A DNA stretch of 64,000 bases from assembly GCF_014645615.1 (NCBI RefSeq), contig NZ_BMMB01000003.1:248001-312000 (forward strand), written 5' to 3'. Position 1 is the stretch's first letter. The number at the start of each line of letters is the position of its first letter. This stretch comes from Paenibacillus hunanensis (GTDB lineage: Bacteria > Bacillota > Bacilli > Paenibacillales > Paenibacillaceae). The translations under genes and the position numbers were made by a program. Of the stretch, positions 8,680-17,807 are shown piece after piece. Below the pieces are notes generated by a model. That model was not told the DNA's origin. It ran no database searches and saw nothing but the letters and a program-made list of their open reading frames with translations.

Positions 8680-10341
8680 ATGAAAGGTTCATTTCGTACC
8701 CATTCTGGCTCGTCCACTTCATTTTTCCAGCGCTTCAAAGCGCCGCGTACAGCAACACTCGTCCTGTCTATTGTACTGGGTACCTCGCTTCTAGCAGGCT
8801 GTTCCTCAGGCTCTAGTGAGCCACAGGTAGGCAGTGCGGAATCGGCTGCTAATGTGAACAAGGAAGGCTTCCCGATCGTCAAGGAAAAGATCACACTCAG
8901 CATGATGGGCCCTGATGTGGGGATGCAGAACTGGAAGGACATGCCTGCTTTTCAGGAAATGGAAAAGCTGAGCAATATCTCATTCAAATTCGAGAATCCA
9001 CCACTGGATAGCTTTGAAACGAAAAAGAATCTGGTGTTCGCGAGCGGTGAATATCCTGACATCTTCTACGCCTCCTCGCTAACACAGGCAGATGAGGTCA
9101 ATTACGGCAGTCAGGGCATTCTACTGCCGCTGGAGGATCTGATCGATAACGGCTATGCTCCTAATCTGAAAAAGGTGCTTGATGAAAATCCAGCCATTCG
9201 CAAATCGATCACCACACCGGATGGACATATCTATTCACTGCCTGTTATTAATCAGCAAAGCATCTGGTATCGCAGTCCAATGTGGTATAACGGTGACTTC
9301 CTTGAAGCGTTGAATGTCAAAGAAGCCGATCTACCAAAGACGACAGAGGAGCTGTATGATCTGCTCGTGCGCTTCCGTGACGAAGATCCGAATGGCAACG
9401 GGAAAAAGGATGAAATTCCACTCGCCTCCGTTAAGCTGGATGACGTTCGCTCCTGGCTGCTCGGTGCTTGGGGCATCTATGGCGAGGATATCTACAATGA
9501 TGCCAACGGCAAAGTCCATTTCGCTCGTACCGAGGATGGCTATCGTGAATTCCTGACCTATATGAATCGCCTGTGGAGCGAGAAGCTATTAGATCATGAA
9601 ACCTTCTCCCAAACCCCGGATCAGAAAAAGGCAAAAGGCGCGAGCAATCAGCTCGGTCTATTCCAGGATTGGCATGCTTACTTCACCCATGGCGGCAAGC
9701 CGACAACCAAAGACCCGATGTTCATTCCTGTTAAAAGCGATGCTGTCGACAAGCCTGCTGTAGCGATTCACCCGGGTCTATCTACCGGTGCCTTCGCCAT
9801 TACAGAGAGCAATCCAGCACCGGAAGCCTCCCTGCGCTGGGTCGATTATATGTACAGCTATGATGGTGCAATGCTATTCGACAAAGGGCCGGAGGGTCTG
9901 ATCTATGAGACGGTTAACAAAGAGGATCATACGAAGAAATGGAAGCCGCTACCAAGCGAATACAATAGCCGTGAGGACTACCGCGGTACATTGACACCGA
10001 ACTATGGTACGCCTGCTCCTACTCTGCTCAGCCCTGACCTACAAAAAGGCTTGAAGGAAGACTTCGATCTGTGGGTTGATAAGCAAAATGAAGAAAAGAT
10101 TCTCGCCTATGATCCACAGCCTCCATTCCCAATCCTGTATCTGACACCAGAGGAGCAGTCGGAGATTTCCAGTCTGCGTGCGGATATGGATACGTACATT
10201 CAGCAGATGGAAGCGAAGTTCGTTACTGGACAGGAGCCACTGAGCGGCTGGGATAATTATCTCGCTACCGTTAAGCAAATGGGCAGTGATCGGATTATCG
10301 AAATTTATCAGGCGGCGTATGATCGTTGGAAAAACAGCTGA
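8680..10341 (+). CDS. LplA-type extracellular sugar-binding lipoprotein
   Basis: 553 residues. A lipoprotein signal with lipobox LLAGC (Cys about residue 41) follows a somewhat long basic N-terminus. The mature part (DVGMQNWKDMPAFQEMEKLSN is near its start) is of the large LplA/YtcQ class. A segment DPNGNGKKDEIP (about residues 233-244) looks like a calcium-binding dockerin-like loop, common in this family. GAAGGAGG precedes the ATG. It delivers an oligosaccharide to the two permeases upstream and ends the operon, 127 bases before a strong terminator. Confidence 0.93.
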   Translation: MKGSFRTHSGSSTSFFQRFKAPRTATLVLSIVLGTSLLAGCSSGSSEPQVGSAESAANVNKEGFPIVKEKITLSMMGPDVGMQNWKDMPAFQEMEKLSNISFKFENPPLDSFETKKNLVFASGEYPDIFYASSLTQADEVNYGSQGILLPLEDLIDNGYAPNLKKVLDENPAIRKSITTPDGHIYSLPVINQQSIWYRSPMWYNGDFLEALNVKEADLPKTTEELYDLLVRFRDEDPNGNGKKDEIPLASVKLDDVRSWLLGAWGIYGEDIYNDANGKVHFARTEDGYREFLTYMNRLWSEKLLDHETFSQTPDQKKAKGASNQLGLFQDWHAYFTHGGKPTTKDPMFIPVKSDAVDKPAVAIHPGLSTGAFAITESNPAPEASLRWVDYMYSYDGAMLFDKGPEGLIYETVNKEDHTKKWKPLPSEYNSREDYRGTLTPNYGTPAPTLLSPDLQKGLKEDFDLWVDKQNEEKILAYDPQPPFPILYLTPEEQSEISSLRADMDTYIQQMEAKFVTGQEPLSGWDNYLATVKQMGSDRIIEIYQAAYDRWKNS

Positions 10342-10467
10342 TTTATCGCAATCGAATATTTTATACATTTGAATAAAAATACAAGTTCACTTTATGAATG
10401 ATCAACGATATTTTTTATAGTATTTCGTGAAGCTATCCGTAGCATTTTCCGTGCATAACGAGCTAGG

Positions 10468-10495
10468 GGCAGCCCTTTAAGGGCTGCCTTTTGTA
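10468..10495 (+). terminator. rho-independent terminator of the lpl-type operon
   Basis: Perfect stem GGCAGCCCTT/AAGGGCTGCC followed by TTTTGTATT. Confidence 0.88.
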
Positions 10496-10563
10496 TTATT
10501 GATTACTTGTTACTAACTACTTATAACTATTGATTGATCATTACACTATCGCTGTAATTACAT

Positions 10564-10596
10564 CAGCAAAATAACAGCAAAATAACAGCAAAATAA
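10564..10596. repeat. three tandem copies of an 11-bp unit
   Basis: CAGCAAAATAA is repeated exactly three times (10564, 10575, 10586), about 135 bases before the S-layer-type gene. Eleven bases is close to one helical turn, so the same face of DNA is presented three times. The rest of 10496-10731 is AT-rich with no gene. Confidence 0.85.
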
Positions 10597-10731
10597 CAGA
10601 TTTACACCCTTATCAGCGAAATGAAACACCTATTTTGCAAAAAACAGTTTATTTGGTTAATTAAAAGCCGGCTAGCTACCGATAATAATATTGCGGAAAT
10701 AAGATTAAATATACAATAAAGGGGACATCAC

Positions 10732-13700
10732 ATGAAAAAATGGATGATCTGGTGCCTGGCGATTATGATTGCTTTGCCAAGCGCAGCGGCTACACCTGTC
10801 TATGCCGATGATAATACGGCAAGTACGACAAACAGCAATACAAGCAGTAATACAAGCAGTAATGAATCATCCAGCAACAATAGTACGGTATCATCCGATA
10901 CGTACTCTACAGACAATTCTTCAACGTCCACTACGAACACTAGCACTACGACTTCTGGTGGCGGCGGTACAGTTACAACAACCGCTACAACTAACAAACC
11001 AGTCATCAACCTGATCGGCGACAGAAATGTTCGCATGAAGATTGGTACACCGTTTGCTGATCCAGGCACAACGGTACAGGACGATGTATACAATGACCTT
11101 TCCGCAACGGTGACGTATACACTGAATGACCAGCCAGTTAATTCGATTAACACCAATGCAACTGGCACTTACGTTATTCATTACAATGTGACCACATCAG
11201 ACAACCGTGTCGCCGATGAAGCTACACGTACCGTAACTATTGTCAATGTTGGCGACTATGTTAACCTGTCCGGTATCCATGTAGACAATGCCTATGGAAT
11301 GGCGTATCACGGAGATTATGTGTATGTTGCACAACGCGACAAAGGATTAGCACGTGTTAATCTCTATAGCGGCAAGGTCGAACAGATCGTCAGCTCCAAC
11401 CAATCCTTTATGGCAGTCGCGCTTGATTCTGCTGGTAATCTTTTCTTCACGATAGACAGCGATTCGACGATCTATAAATTGGATCATAATGAGCTGAACA
11501 ATCTTCCAATGAGCGAAAGTAATTTTAATGCTAAAAAGAGCGTGTATTTCTCTTCCAACCAATACACCTTCTTTTATGGTTTAGCGATTGACGGCAATGA
11601 TAACATCTACTTCACAGATTACAGTTCCAAATCTATTATAAAGCTGCCTACGAATTCACTCACGCCACAGGTAGTAATAAGCGGCTTTTCTGTTAAATTT
11701 ACTAGCTTCACCTTTGATCCGCTAGGAAATTTATATACGAGCGGCAGAGATGGGAATGTGTACCGAATTGATTCTAGTTCACTTCAATCCCTCCCTCTAA
11801 CTACGAATAGTCTCGTAAATATTAGCAACGGCCAATTCAGTGGCGGTTATGGCATGTTCTTTACGCCAGATGGTACATCGTATATGGGTTCCTCTTTTGG
11901 AAAGAATCAACAATCGACGTTGACTCCAGTCATTACGCTGAATGGAGTTTCACCAATTACGATAACTCAATATGATACCTTCTATGATCCAGGTGTGACT
12001 GTTACGCCAAATAAATATACCGGTCTTCAAAAAAACACCACGTATACATTGAATGGGGCTTCTGTTCCAGGTATCGATACAAGTGTAGCTGGTACGTATA
12101 CCATTCATTATAATGCTTCGATCACATCACAATATGTAGCCAAAGAAGTGACTCGTAGCGTTATCGTTAAGCCTGGCCCAACACAAGTGAGCGATGTGCA
12201 ATTGAATCGTCCATTCGGACTGGCGTATTATAATGGCGACGTCTATTATGCTGATTATAGTTACGGTCTTTCTAGAATTTCGACGAAAACATTTAAAATC
12301 ACACGTATTATTAAAAGCTATGATACGAATATAGTCGCAGTTGCGCTTAATAAAAATGGCGATCTATTCTACGTGATTAGCGGTCAAAGCAAAATTTATA
12401 AGCTGGATCATTCCTATTTGAGCGATTCAGAAAACTTCCCGTATTATGACGAAGACCTTGCAGATTATAGCAAATTGTATTATCAAGCACCGTTAGATAC
12501 GTCCAATAATTCGTTTGACATGGCCATTGCTGGCTTAGCTTTTGATGGAAATGATCGTCTGTATTTCACTTTACAAATGGATAATGAAATGCAAGCTATC
12601 TCCAACATCATGCGTTTCTCTACAGACTCTGCAACTGCTCCTGAGGTAGTAGCTACGTATCCAACACGAGCATACGGTCTGACGATTAGTCCTCTGGGTA
12701 ATCTGTATGTGAATGTAGGCTTGAATGGTCTGTATAAAGCGGATGCGTCTTTACTGGATAATGTTCCGATTGCGTACACTCAGTTCAAATTAATGAGCAA
12801 TGTTAGCATGGGATATGGTGTCGTATTCCTGCCCGATCGTACAGGCTATACTAGCTCTGTACAATCTACAACCAATACACTGAACAAGCTTAGCTTCCTC
12901 GACTCCCTTGCGGCAAAGAGTGTTAAGCTGGACAAATCAACACTGACATTCACCGAAGGCGATGCTCCTGCTCTGCTCACTGCCAGCATTTTGCCAGATA
13001 ATGCTACAGATACGCAATTGGTTTGGAAAAGCAGCAATGAGCAGGTTGCTACGGTTCAAAATGGTATCGTGACTCCAGTTGGCCAAGGAACGGCATCGAT
13101 CACCGTCTATGTAGCTAACCAGCAGGATGCATCCGATACAGCGACGATTACTGTAAATGCTAAACCTGTTATCGTGGACCCTGTTATTGTAAAAGACGAC
13201 AAAAAGAAAACCGATAGCTCTCTAACACTGGGTGTAGATGGTGGCGCAGGTAAAACGTACGTGCCTTCTACAGCTAGCGAATCGCGCTCCACTCAATTCG
13301 ATGGCAGTGTACTGCGCACCATTACGTTTGATCCAAACAAAATGTCAGGTGCCATCAATTTGCTCAAAAGCATGAAAGAATCTACGGTTCGCTTAAACGT
13401 TCCAGCAATCGACAATGTAACTTCGAATACTGATATTAACCTGCCGCTGAGTGTATCTAATTCCATCAGCAGCAATGACATGAACTTGAACATCAACACC
13501 AGCAAGATTCAGCTTGCCATCCCAACCAGTTCAATGCTTAATGTCAATCAAGATATCAATTTCAAAATCAATGTACTCGATAAGTATCAGGACATGTTAA
13601 AAGAGAAAGTACGCGCCTCCAACATGTCGATTGTAAAACAAATTGTTGGTAATGCTGATCTTTCTGTTGTTAGCAATCCGATCGACATCATTACAAATTT

Positions 13701-14544
13701 CCAGAACAAGCCTGTTGATGTGTTAATCCCACTGGATACGGTTAAAATACCGAGCCTTTCCGTCGTGAAGGATCTGTATGTCTATGTGAATCATAGTGAT
13801 GGTAGCGAGGAATTTATCAAGCCTACCTTGATTACAGATGATTCCGGCAATCAAGTTTTGCAAATTAACACAAGCAAATTCAGTACGTTTACCGTTATGC
13901 AAGTGAGCGGCACAACAACCAATGCAGGTACAACACCTGTAACGGGTACGAACCCTGCTAACACAGGTGGTATCGTCAAACCTGCTTATATCGAAGGCTA
14001 TCCAGATGGAACCTTCCGTCCAAACAACAGCCTGACTCGTGCTGAGCTCGCTTCCCTGCTCTATCGTCTGCAAGCAACAAGCAGTAATACAGGAGCAGTA
14101 AAAAGCTTCAAGGATGTATCTTCTAGCTTCTGGGCGAATCAAGCGATTCAATCGATGCAGTCTGCTGGACTAATGAGCGGTTTGCCAAACGGCACCTTCG
14201 CTCCATCCAAGCCGATCACACGCGCTGAAATGGCGATCATTTTGAGCCGCTGGCAAGGTCTTAGCGGTCAGGGTGGTACAACATTCGCAACGGATATCAA
14301 CGGTCACTGGGCAGAGCGTGAGATCAAGCTTGTGCTGACAGCAGGTCTGATGCAGGGCATTAGCCCATCCAGCTTCCAGCCGAATGCACCACTGACTCGT
14401 GCTCAGGCCGTAACGATCCTCAATAAGATTTTGGAGAAAACAGCTGTCCTGTCAGCTCGTCCAACACCGTGGAAGGATGTACCATCCAGCCACTGGGCGT
14501 ATGCCGACATTATGGAAGCTTCGAACTCCTACTCACTGAAATAA
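10732..14544 (+). CDS. large S-layer-homology surface protein with two beta-propellers and Ig-like domains
   Basis: 1270 residues. In order: signal peptide (~1-26, ending in VYA-DD); Ser/Thr/Asn-rich linker (~27-85); Ig-like DUF5011-type domain (~90-170); NHL/SMP-30-like beta-propeller (~175-395) with repeats of the form DSAGNLFF, DGNDNIYF, DPLGNLYT; second DUF5011-type domain (~402-483); second propeller (~490-720; NKNGDLFY, DGNDRLYF, SPLGNLYV); BIG2-type Ig domain (~730-805); a unique Ser-rich region (~820-1060); SLH repeats from ~1083 to the end (YPDGTFRPNNSLTRAE; LPNGTFAPSKPITRAE; third partly degenerate). The SLH repeats should bind pyruvylated wall polymer, displaying the propellers outside the cell. 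AAAGGGG precedes the ATG. Ligand unknown. Last SLH unit is short and ends abruptly after DIMEASN. Confidence 0.92.
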   Translation: MKKWMIWCLAIMIALPSAAATPVYADDNTASTTNSNTSSNTSSNESSSNNSTVSSDTYSTDNSSTSTTNTSTTTSGGGGTVTTTATTNKPVINLIGDRNVRMKIGTPFADPGTTVQDDVYNDLSATVTYTLNDQPVNSINTNATGTYVIHYNVTTSDNRVADEATRTVTIVNVGDYVNLSGIHVDNAYGMAYHGDYVYVAQRDKGLARVNLYSGKVEQIVSSNQSFMAVALDSAGNLFFTIDSDSTIYKLDHNELNNLPMSESNFNAKKSVYFSSNQYTFFYGLAIDGNDNIYFTDYSSKSIIKLPTNSLTPQVVISGFSVKFTSFTFDPLGNLYTSGRDGNVYRIDSSSLQSLPLTTNSLVNISNGQFSGGYGMFFTPDGTSYMGSSFGKNQQSTLTPVITLNGVSPITITQYDTFYDPGVTVTPNKYTGLQKNTTYTLNGASVPGIDTSVAGTYTIHYNASITSQYVAKEVTRSVIVKPGPTQVSDVQLNRPFGLAYYNGDVYYADYSYGLSRISTKTFKITRIIKSYDTNIVAVALNKNGDLFYVISGQSKIYKLDHSYLSDSENFPYYDEDLADYSKLYYQAPLDTSNNSFDMAIAGLAFDGNDRLYFTLQMDNEMQAISNIMRFSTDSATAPEVVATYPTRAYGLTISPLGNLYVNVGLNGLYKADASLLDNVPIAYTQFKLMSNVSMGYGVVFLPDRTGYTSSVQSTTNTLNKLSFLDSLAAKSVKLDKSTLTFTEGDAPALLTASILPDNATDTQLVWKSSNEQVATVQNGIVTPVGQGTASITVYVANQQDASDTATITVNAKPVIVDPVIVKDDKKKTDSSLTLGVDGGAGKTYVPSTASESRSTQFDGSVLRTITFDPNKMSGAINLLKSMKESTVRLNVPAIDNVTSNTDINLPLSVSNSISSNDMNLNINTSKIQLAIPTSSMLNVNQDINFKINVLDKYQDMLKEKVRASNMSIVKQIVGNADLSVVSNPIDIITNFQNKPVDVLIPLDTVKIPSLSVVKDLYVYVNHSDGSEEFIKPTLITDDSGNQVLQINTSKFSTFTVMQVSGTTTNAGTTPVTGTNPANTGGIVKPAYIEGYPDGTFRPNNSLTRAELASLLYRLQATSSNTGAVKSFKDVSSSFWANQAIQSMQSAGLMSGLPNGTFAPSKPITRAEMAIILSRWQGLSGQGGTTFATDINGHWAEREIKLVLTAGLMQGISPSSFQPNAPLTRAQAVTILNKILEKTAVLSARPTPWKDVPSSHWAYADIMEASNSYSLK

Positions 14545-14575
14545 AGTAACATCGTATAAGCGAAAAGCACGTTAA

Positions 14576-14642
14576 CAAAAACCACCTTCGAGACAATCCA
14601 GCATATTCACTGCTGACGTTGATCTCTTGAAGGTGGTTTTTG
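14576..14642. terminator. bidirectional terminator between convergent genes
   Basis: CAAAAACCACCTTC (14576-14589) is the exact reverse complement of GAAGGTGGTTTTTG (14629-14642), giving a T-run on either strand. It serves both the SLH gene and the AraC regulator. Confidence 0.88.
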
Positions 14643-14660
14643 TATTTATTCTGTTCATTG

Positions 14661-17030
14661 TTATGAGATCGAATCTCGAATCTCCAGTGCTGACTGCTCC
14701 TCTTCCCCATGATGAAGCTTGCGGTACTGCCCTGGTGTACAGCCCATTTCCTTTTTAAACTTGCGAATAAAATTAGCTGTATCCAGATAACCGACCCGCA
14801 CAATAATATCCTTGAGTGGATGATCGGTTTCTGTAATCTGCCGAATCACCTCGTCTCGCCGTAGCTGCCAGATATACTGGGAGAAGGTTACGCCTGTTTT
14901 CTCCTTAAATGTACGACTCAAATACGAGCTGGAAATGGAAAATTGCTGTGCCATTCCTTCCAGACTGAGTGCATAATCAGCATACTGCTCCTCTACATAC
15001 GCGACAATCTGATCCATTAGTGATACCTGCTCGGTCTCCTGCTTATGCTCCGCACATTCGCAAATCCGAATAGCCAGCATTTGCAGCTGTCCTTCCAGCT
15101 CTTCTGCCGTCTCGAAGGCAGATACCTGTGGCATATCGCGCAGACTGCCCAGCAAGCCTGCATCAGACGCTGCACGCAGCACCGTATTCAACAGATCGAA
15201 CAAAATACATCGCATCAGCGGTAAAGGCAGGGACTGCGCATGCACACCTGCGGTAATCGTATGAATCATATGGCTTGCAACCTGAATATTGCCCTGCTTG
15301 AGACTCTGAGACAGCTTCAGTAGCGATTCATTGCTAATCCAGAACTGACTGCTGCCTGAGCGCTCCTCTTCCTGATGAGGCTGATTAAAGTACGTTACAC
15401 TGGACGTCTCTCCGATCACACGATACTCCATCGCCGTAGCGGCTTCAATAAATGATTGGTTGATCATCTCCAGCTGCGCATAGCTTGTGCCTACACCAAC
15501 AGTAGGTACAGTGCCATAATGCTGGCGTACCAGCTCACGCACTGCCTCTACAATGCTACACATGCTCGTCTCCTGTTCCGGATCCTTTTGAGGTTGCCAG
15601 CACACTGCAAGTGCCAGTCGGTTACTCGAGGAATATTCCACCCCATATAGATGCGCACCAAGCTCTGGCAATGCCACCTCGCTTAATACATCGGGTAAGC
15701 TAAGATAAGGACTCACGGTCTCATCTAGCAGCTCTACATTGCTGGCAGCTGTCGTATTCGCAGCACGAGTCGCTAAGGCATCGCCAGATACGATCATGAC
15801 AAAATATTGTAGCCCTTCACCCCGAAGTCCAAGTCCATCGATCAGACGAATAGTTTCTGGATCATCTGGCTGTCCATGCTTCATGAGCATCAATAAACAT
15901 TGATGCCGTACATAGGGCTGCTGCAAGCCCACCTGATCCCGATAGTGCAGCAATGTTTCTCGAATCCATGCCCATTCATTGTGCATAGACGGATCGGCTA
16001 CAGGTTGACGTACAGGCGATGAGCCTGCCCCTGTATTACGAGATTGTGCAAATTCAACCAGATCACGCAATGGCCCGTATTGACGACGCGCCAGCATTAG
16101 CGCCACTGGAATACCTGCCAGTGCAACAAGTGCAAAGATTAACACAATAAGCGTCTGCACATGGAAAATACGACTGAAAAATTGATCGCTTGGCATCGTC
16201 GTCACGTATGTCCAGCCATTTTCCTGCGACTCAACCGCTACAACCGATTGCTGCTTGCCACCAAGCTCCATACTGTGAATGCCTGATTTGAGCTCTGCCA
16301 GGGTACCCAGCTCCAGTGGTGTAGCCGGTGCATCATGACTATTTGCCGTTAGCACATGACCATTATTATCGAAAATATAGCTATTGCCTGTAAAGTCACT
16401 CAGTACCGAATCCATCATCCCCGTTAATCTGGATTCATTAATCAAATAGACGACAGTTGCATACGGATACGCATCGGTCGGCTTGATCGGCACCATGTGT
16501 ACCAGCATCGACGACTGACGCGAGTTCACGGTCACCCCATCCGCCGGTCTTGTAAGCGGATACTTAATTTCATTCAGATCACGCTTAATTTGCTGCTGAT
16601 CCCAGCTATTGAATTTGTATGTTTTACCGAACACAACATTCAGACCACTTAATCCTTCCGACGAATAAATAACCGAATCATTATGAAAATATAATAGCAG
16701 ATCGTCGATAATCGCACTATTCGCCCGATATTGATCCAAACGGCGGATCGCTTCGCTACTGTAGTATGGATGCTTAACCATGTAACGCGTCAGGCTATTG
16801 TCATAGCTCATACGAATCGCAATATCACGTAACTCCGTCATACGTCCATCGATCGTCATACGCACCTGATTGAGCTGGTTTACATTGGATTGCTCAATCT
16901 CAGTACGCAGACTTTTTACCGCGCTCTGATAAATAAAGATCGTAATCACGATCAACGGAATAAGAAAAATCAACAAATACGACACCATATAGCTTCGCTG
17001 TAATCTTGAGCCCCTACGCTTGAATATCAT
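14661..17030 (-). CDS. membrane-anchored AraC-family regulator with extracellular sensor
   Basis: 789 residues. A short basic N-terminus is followed by a transmembrane helix (~20-40), an extracellular Cache-like sensor region (~41-295), a second transmembrane helix (about 300), a large cytoplasmic linker, and a C-terminal double helix-turn-helix of AraC type (~690-785: LEGMAQQFSISSSYLSRTF, KDIIVRVGYLDTANFIRKF). This architecture is common in Paenibacillus next to LplABC-type importers, which it usually activates, so the operon at 6518-10341 is the likely target (inference). Start chosen at the ATG at 17030 because GAGGAGG lies 6 bases upstream; an upstream GTG (17045) overlaps that site. A single-chain sensor and activator without kinase. 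Confidence 0.9.
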   Translation of the reverse strand: MIFKRRGSRLQRSYMVSYLLIFLIPLIVITIFIYQSAVKSLRTEIEQSNVNQLNQVRMTIDGRMTELRDIAIRMSYDNSLTRYMVKHPYYSSEAIRRLDQYRANSAIIDDLLLYFHNDSVIYSSEGLSGLNVVFGKTYKFNSWDQQQIKRDLNEIKYPLTRPADGVTVNSRQSSMLVHMVPIKPTDAYPYATVVYLINESRLTGMMDSVLSDFTGNSYIFDNNGHVLTANSHDAPATPLELGTLAELKSGIHSMELGGKQQSVVAVESQENGWTYVTTMPSDQFFSRIFHVQTLIVLIFALVALAGIPVALMLARRQYGPLRDLVEFAQSRNTGAGSSPVRQPVADPSMHNEWAWIRETLLHYRDQVGLQQPYVRHQCLLMLMKHGQPDDPETIRLIDGLGLRGEGLQYFVMIVSGDALATRAANTTAASNVELLDETVSPYLSLPDVLSEVALPELGAHLYGVEYSSSNRLALAVCWQPQKDPEQETSMCSIVEAVRELVRQHYGTVPTVGVGTSYAQLEMINQSFIEAATAMEYRVIGETSSVTYFNQPHQEEERSGSSQFWISNESLLKLSQSLKQGNIQVASHMIHTITAGVHAQSLPLPLMRCILFDLLNTVLRAASDAGLLGSLRDMPQVSAFETAEELEGQLQMLAIRICECAEHKQETEQVSLMDQIVAYVEEQYADYALSLEGMAQQFSISSSYLSRTFKEKTGVTFSQYIWQLRRDEVIRQITETDHPLKDIIVRVGYLDTANFIRKFKKEMGCTPGQYRKLHHGEEEQSALEIRDSIS

Positions 17031-17045
17031 CCGTTTCCTCCTCAC

Positions 17046-17631
17046 GCATAACGATAATCGCCAGCCAGGTCGTACCTAAAGTCAGATGCCTGTGTCAGAT
17101 CGCTCATGCCTTTTCAAAAGGACAGCTGAGTGCTAGCAGAACACCTGTATAGAGAGGGTCAGAAGCGGAATAAGCAACTCTGCTTATTATAAAGCGCTAC
17201 ATTCTGCACCACTGCGTACGACAGCCTTTTCTATCGCTGCTTATGAATTATGGAACACGTAACAACGTAATTATAAAGCCGTGCTAATCTTCTTTAACGT
17301 CGTTCAATGAATATTAATTTTGCGAAAGCAACAGAGATTCATGCTATTTCACCGAGGAAGAAATAAGATAGATTAACAGTGAAATCGATTTTATTAAAAT
17401 GGATCACATGACAAGCGATCATGAGGATGTTGATCAAAAATGGTAGTCATCCTGCTGTTATTTTATCCATCATACAACAGATGATTTTACAAAATGAGAA
17501 CATGATCACATCAATTGTAGCTTATTTTCGCTATCTGAGAAGGGTTAAGTTTGCAGATTCGTTAAATTTGGTACTTTTTGATCACATTTGGCTAACATAG
17601 CGTTTACGTTGTTAGGTCAGAGAAATTATTC
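17046..17631. other. gene-free intergenic region
   Basis: About 590 AT-rich bases upstream of both the AraC gene (minus) and the RsgA leader (plus). No credible ORF. A TATAAT on the minus strand (17186-17191) could be the -10 of the AraC gene, but no good -35 accompanies it. Confidence 0.5.
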
Positions 17632-17660
17632 ATGACTTTTTTTCCTGCTTCTGGTATGCT
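17632..17660 (+). promoter_or_regulatory. sigma-A promoter of the small ORF / RsgA transcript
   Basis: ATGACT (17632-17637), 17-base spacer, TATGCT (17655-17660) with an extended -10 TGG just before it. Transcription would start near 17667, giving a leader of about 140 bases. Confidence 0.6.
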
Positions 17661-17670
17661 GTACATGAAA

Positions 17671-17800
17671 TCCCGACAAGAAAGGATGATGAATATGAGA
17701 ATCTATACGTTTTTTCGCAGCCGTCTGACACTCGTGACCATTTCAAAATCGGGAGCAATGAACGGATAAAGATTCATAAGCTCCCGTCATAAAAGGAGCT
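17671..17800 (+). promoter_or_regulatory. candidate attenuator leader with mutually exclusive hairpins covering the rsgA ribosome binding site
   Basis: Four short arms are visible. Arm 1 TCCCGA (17671-17676) pairs with TCGGGA (17749-17754). Arm 2 CGGGAGC (17750-17756, inside the small ORF) pairs with arm 3 GCTCCCG (17780-17786). Arm 3 also pairs as AGCTCC (17779-17784) with arm 4 GGAGCT (17795-17800), which is the RBS. The pairings 1:2 plus 3:4 hide the RBS; pairing 2:3 frees it. This is the logic of erm-type translational attenuators (inference from base pairing only). Confidence 0.5.
17695..17769 (+). CDS. 24-residue small ORF upstream of rsgA, possible leader peptide
   Basis: ATG at 17695 to TAA at 17767-17769, encoding a basic, hydrophobic peptide beginning MRIYTFFRSR. 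AAAGG lies 9 bases before this ATG; two further in-frame ATGs at 17686 and 17689 are too close to that site. Its last third (codons TCG GGA GCA) forms arm 2 of the leader hairpins, so translation of this ORF would change the fold around the rsgA RBS, 26-31 bases after its stop. I do not recognise the peptide. The opening resembles SpoVM only superficially. It may be purely cis-acting. Confidence 0.5.
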   Translation: MRIYTFFRSRLTLVTISKSGAMNG

Positions 17801-17807
17801 AACCGAA

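Noticed and set aside
17695..17769. Small ORF as SpoVM (26-residue coat anchor, usually near rsgA)
   Set aside because: Only the opening (IYTF vs FYTI) is similar; the LPKFLGG core and C-terminal helix of SpoVM are missing.
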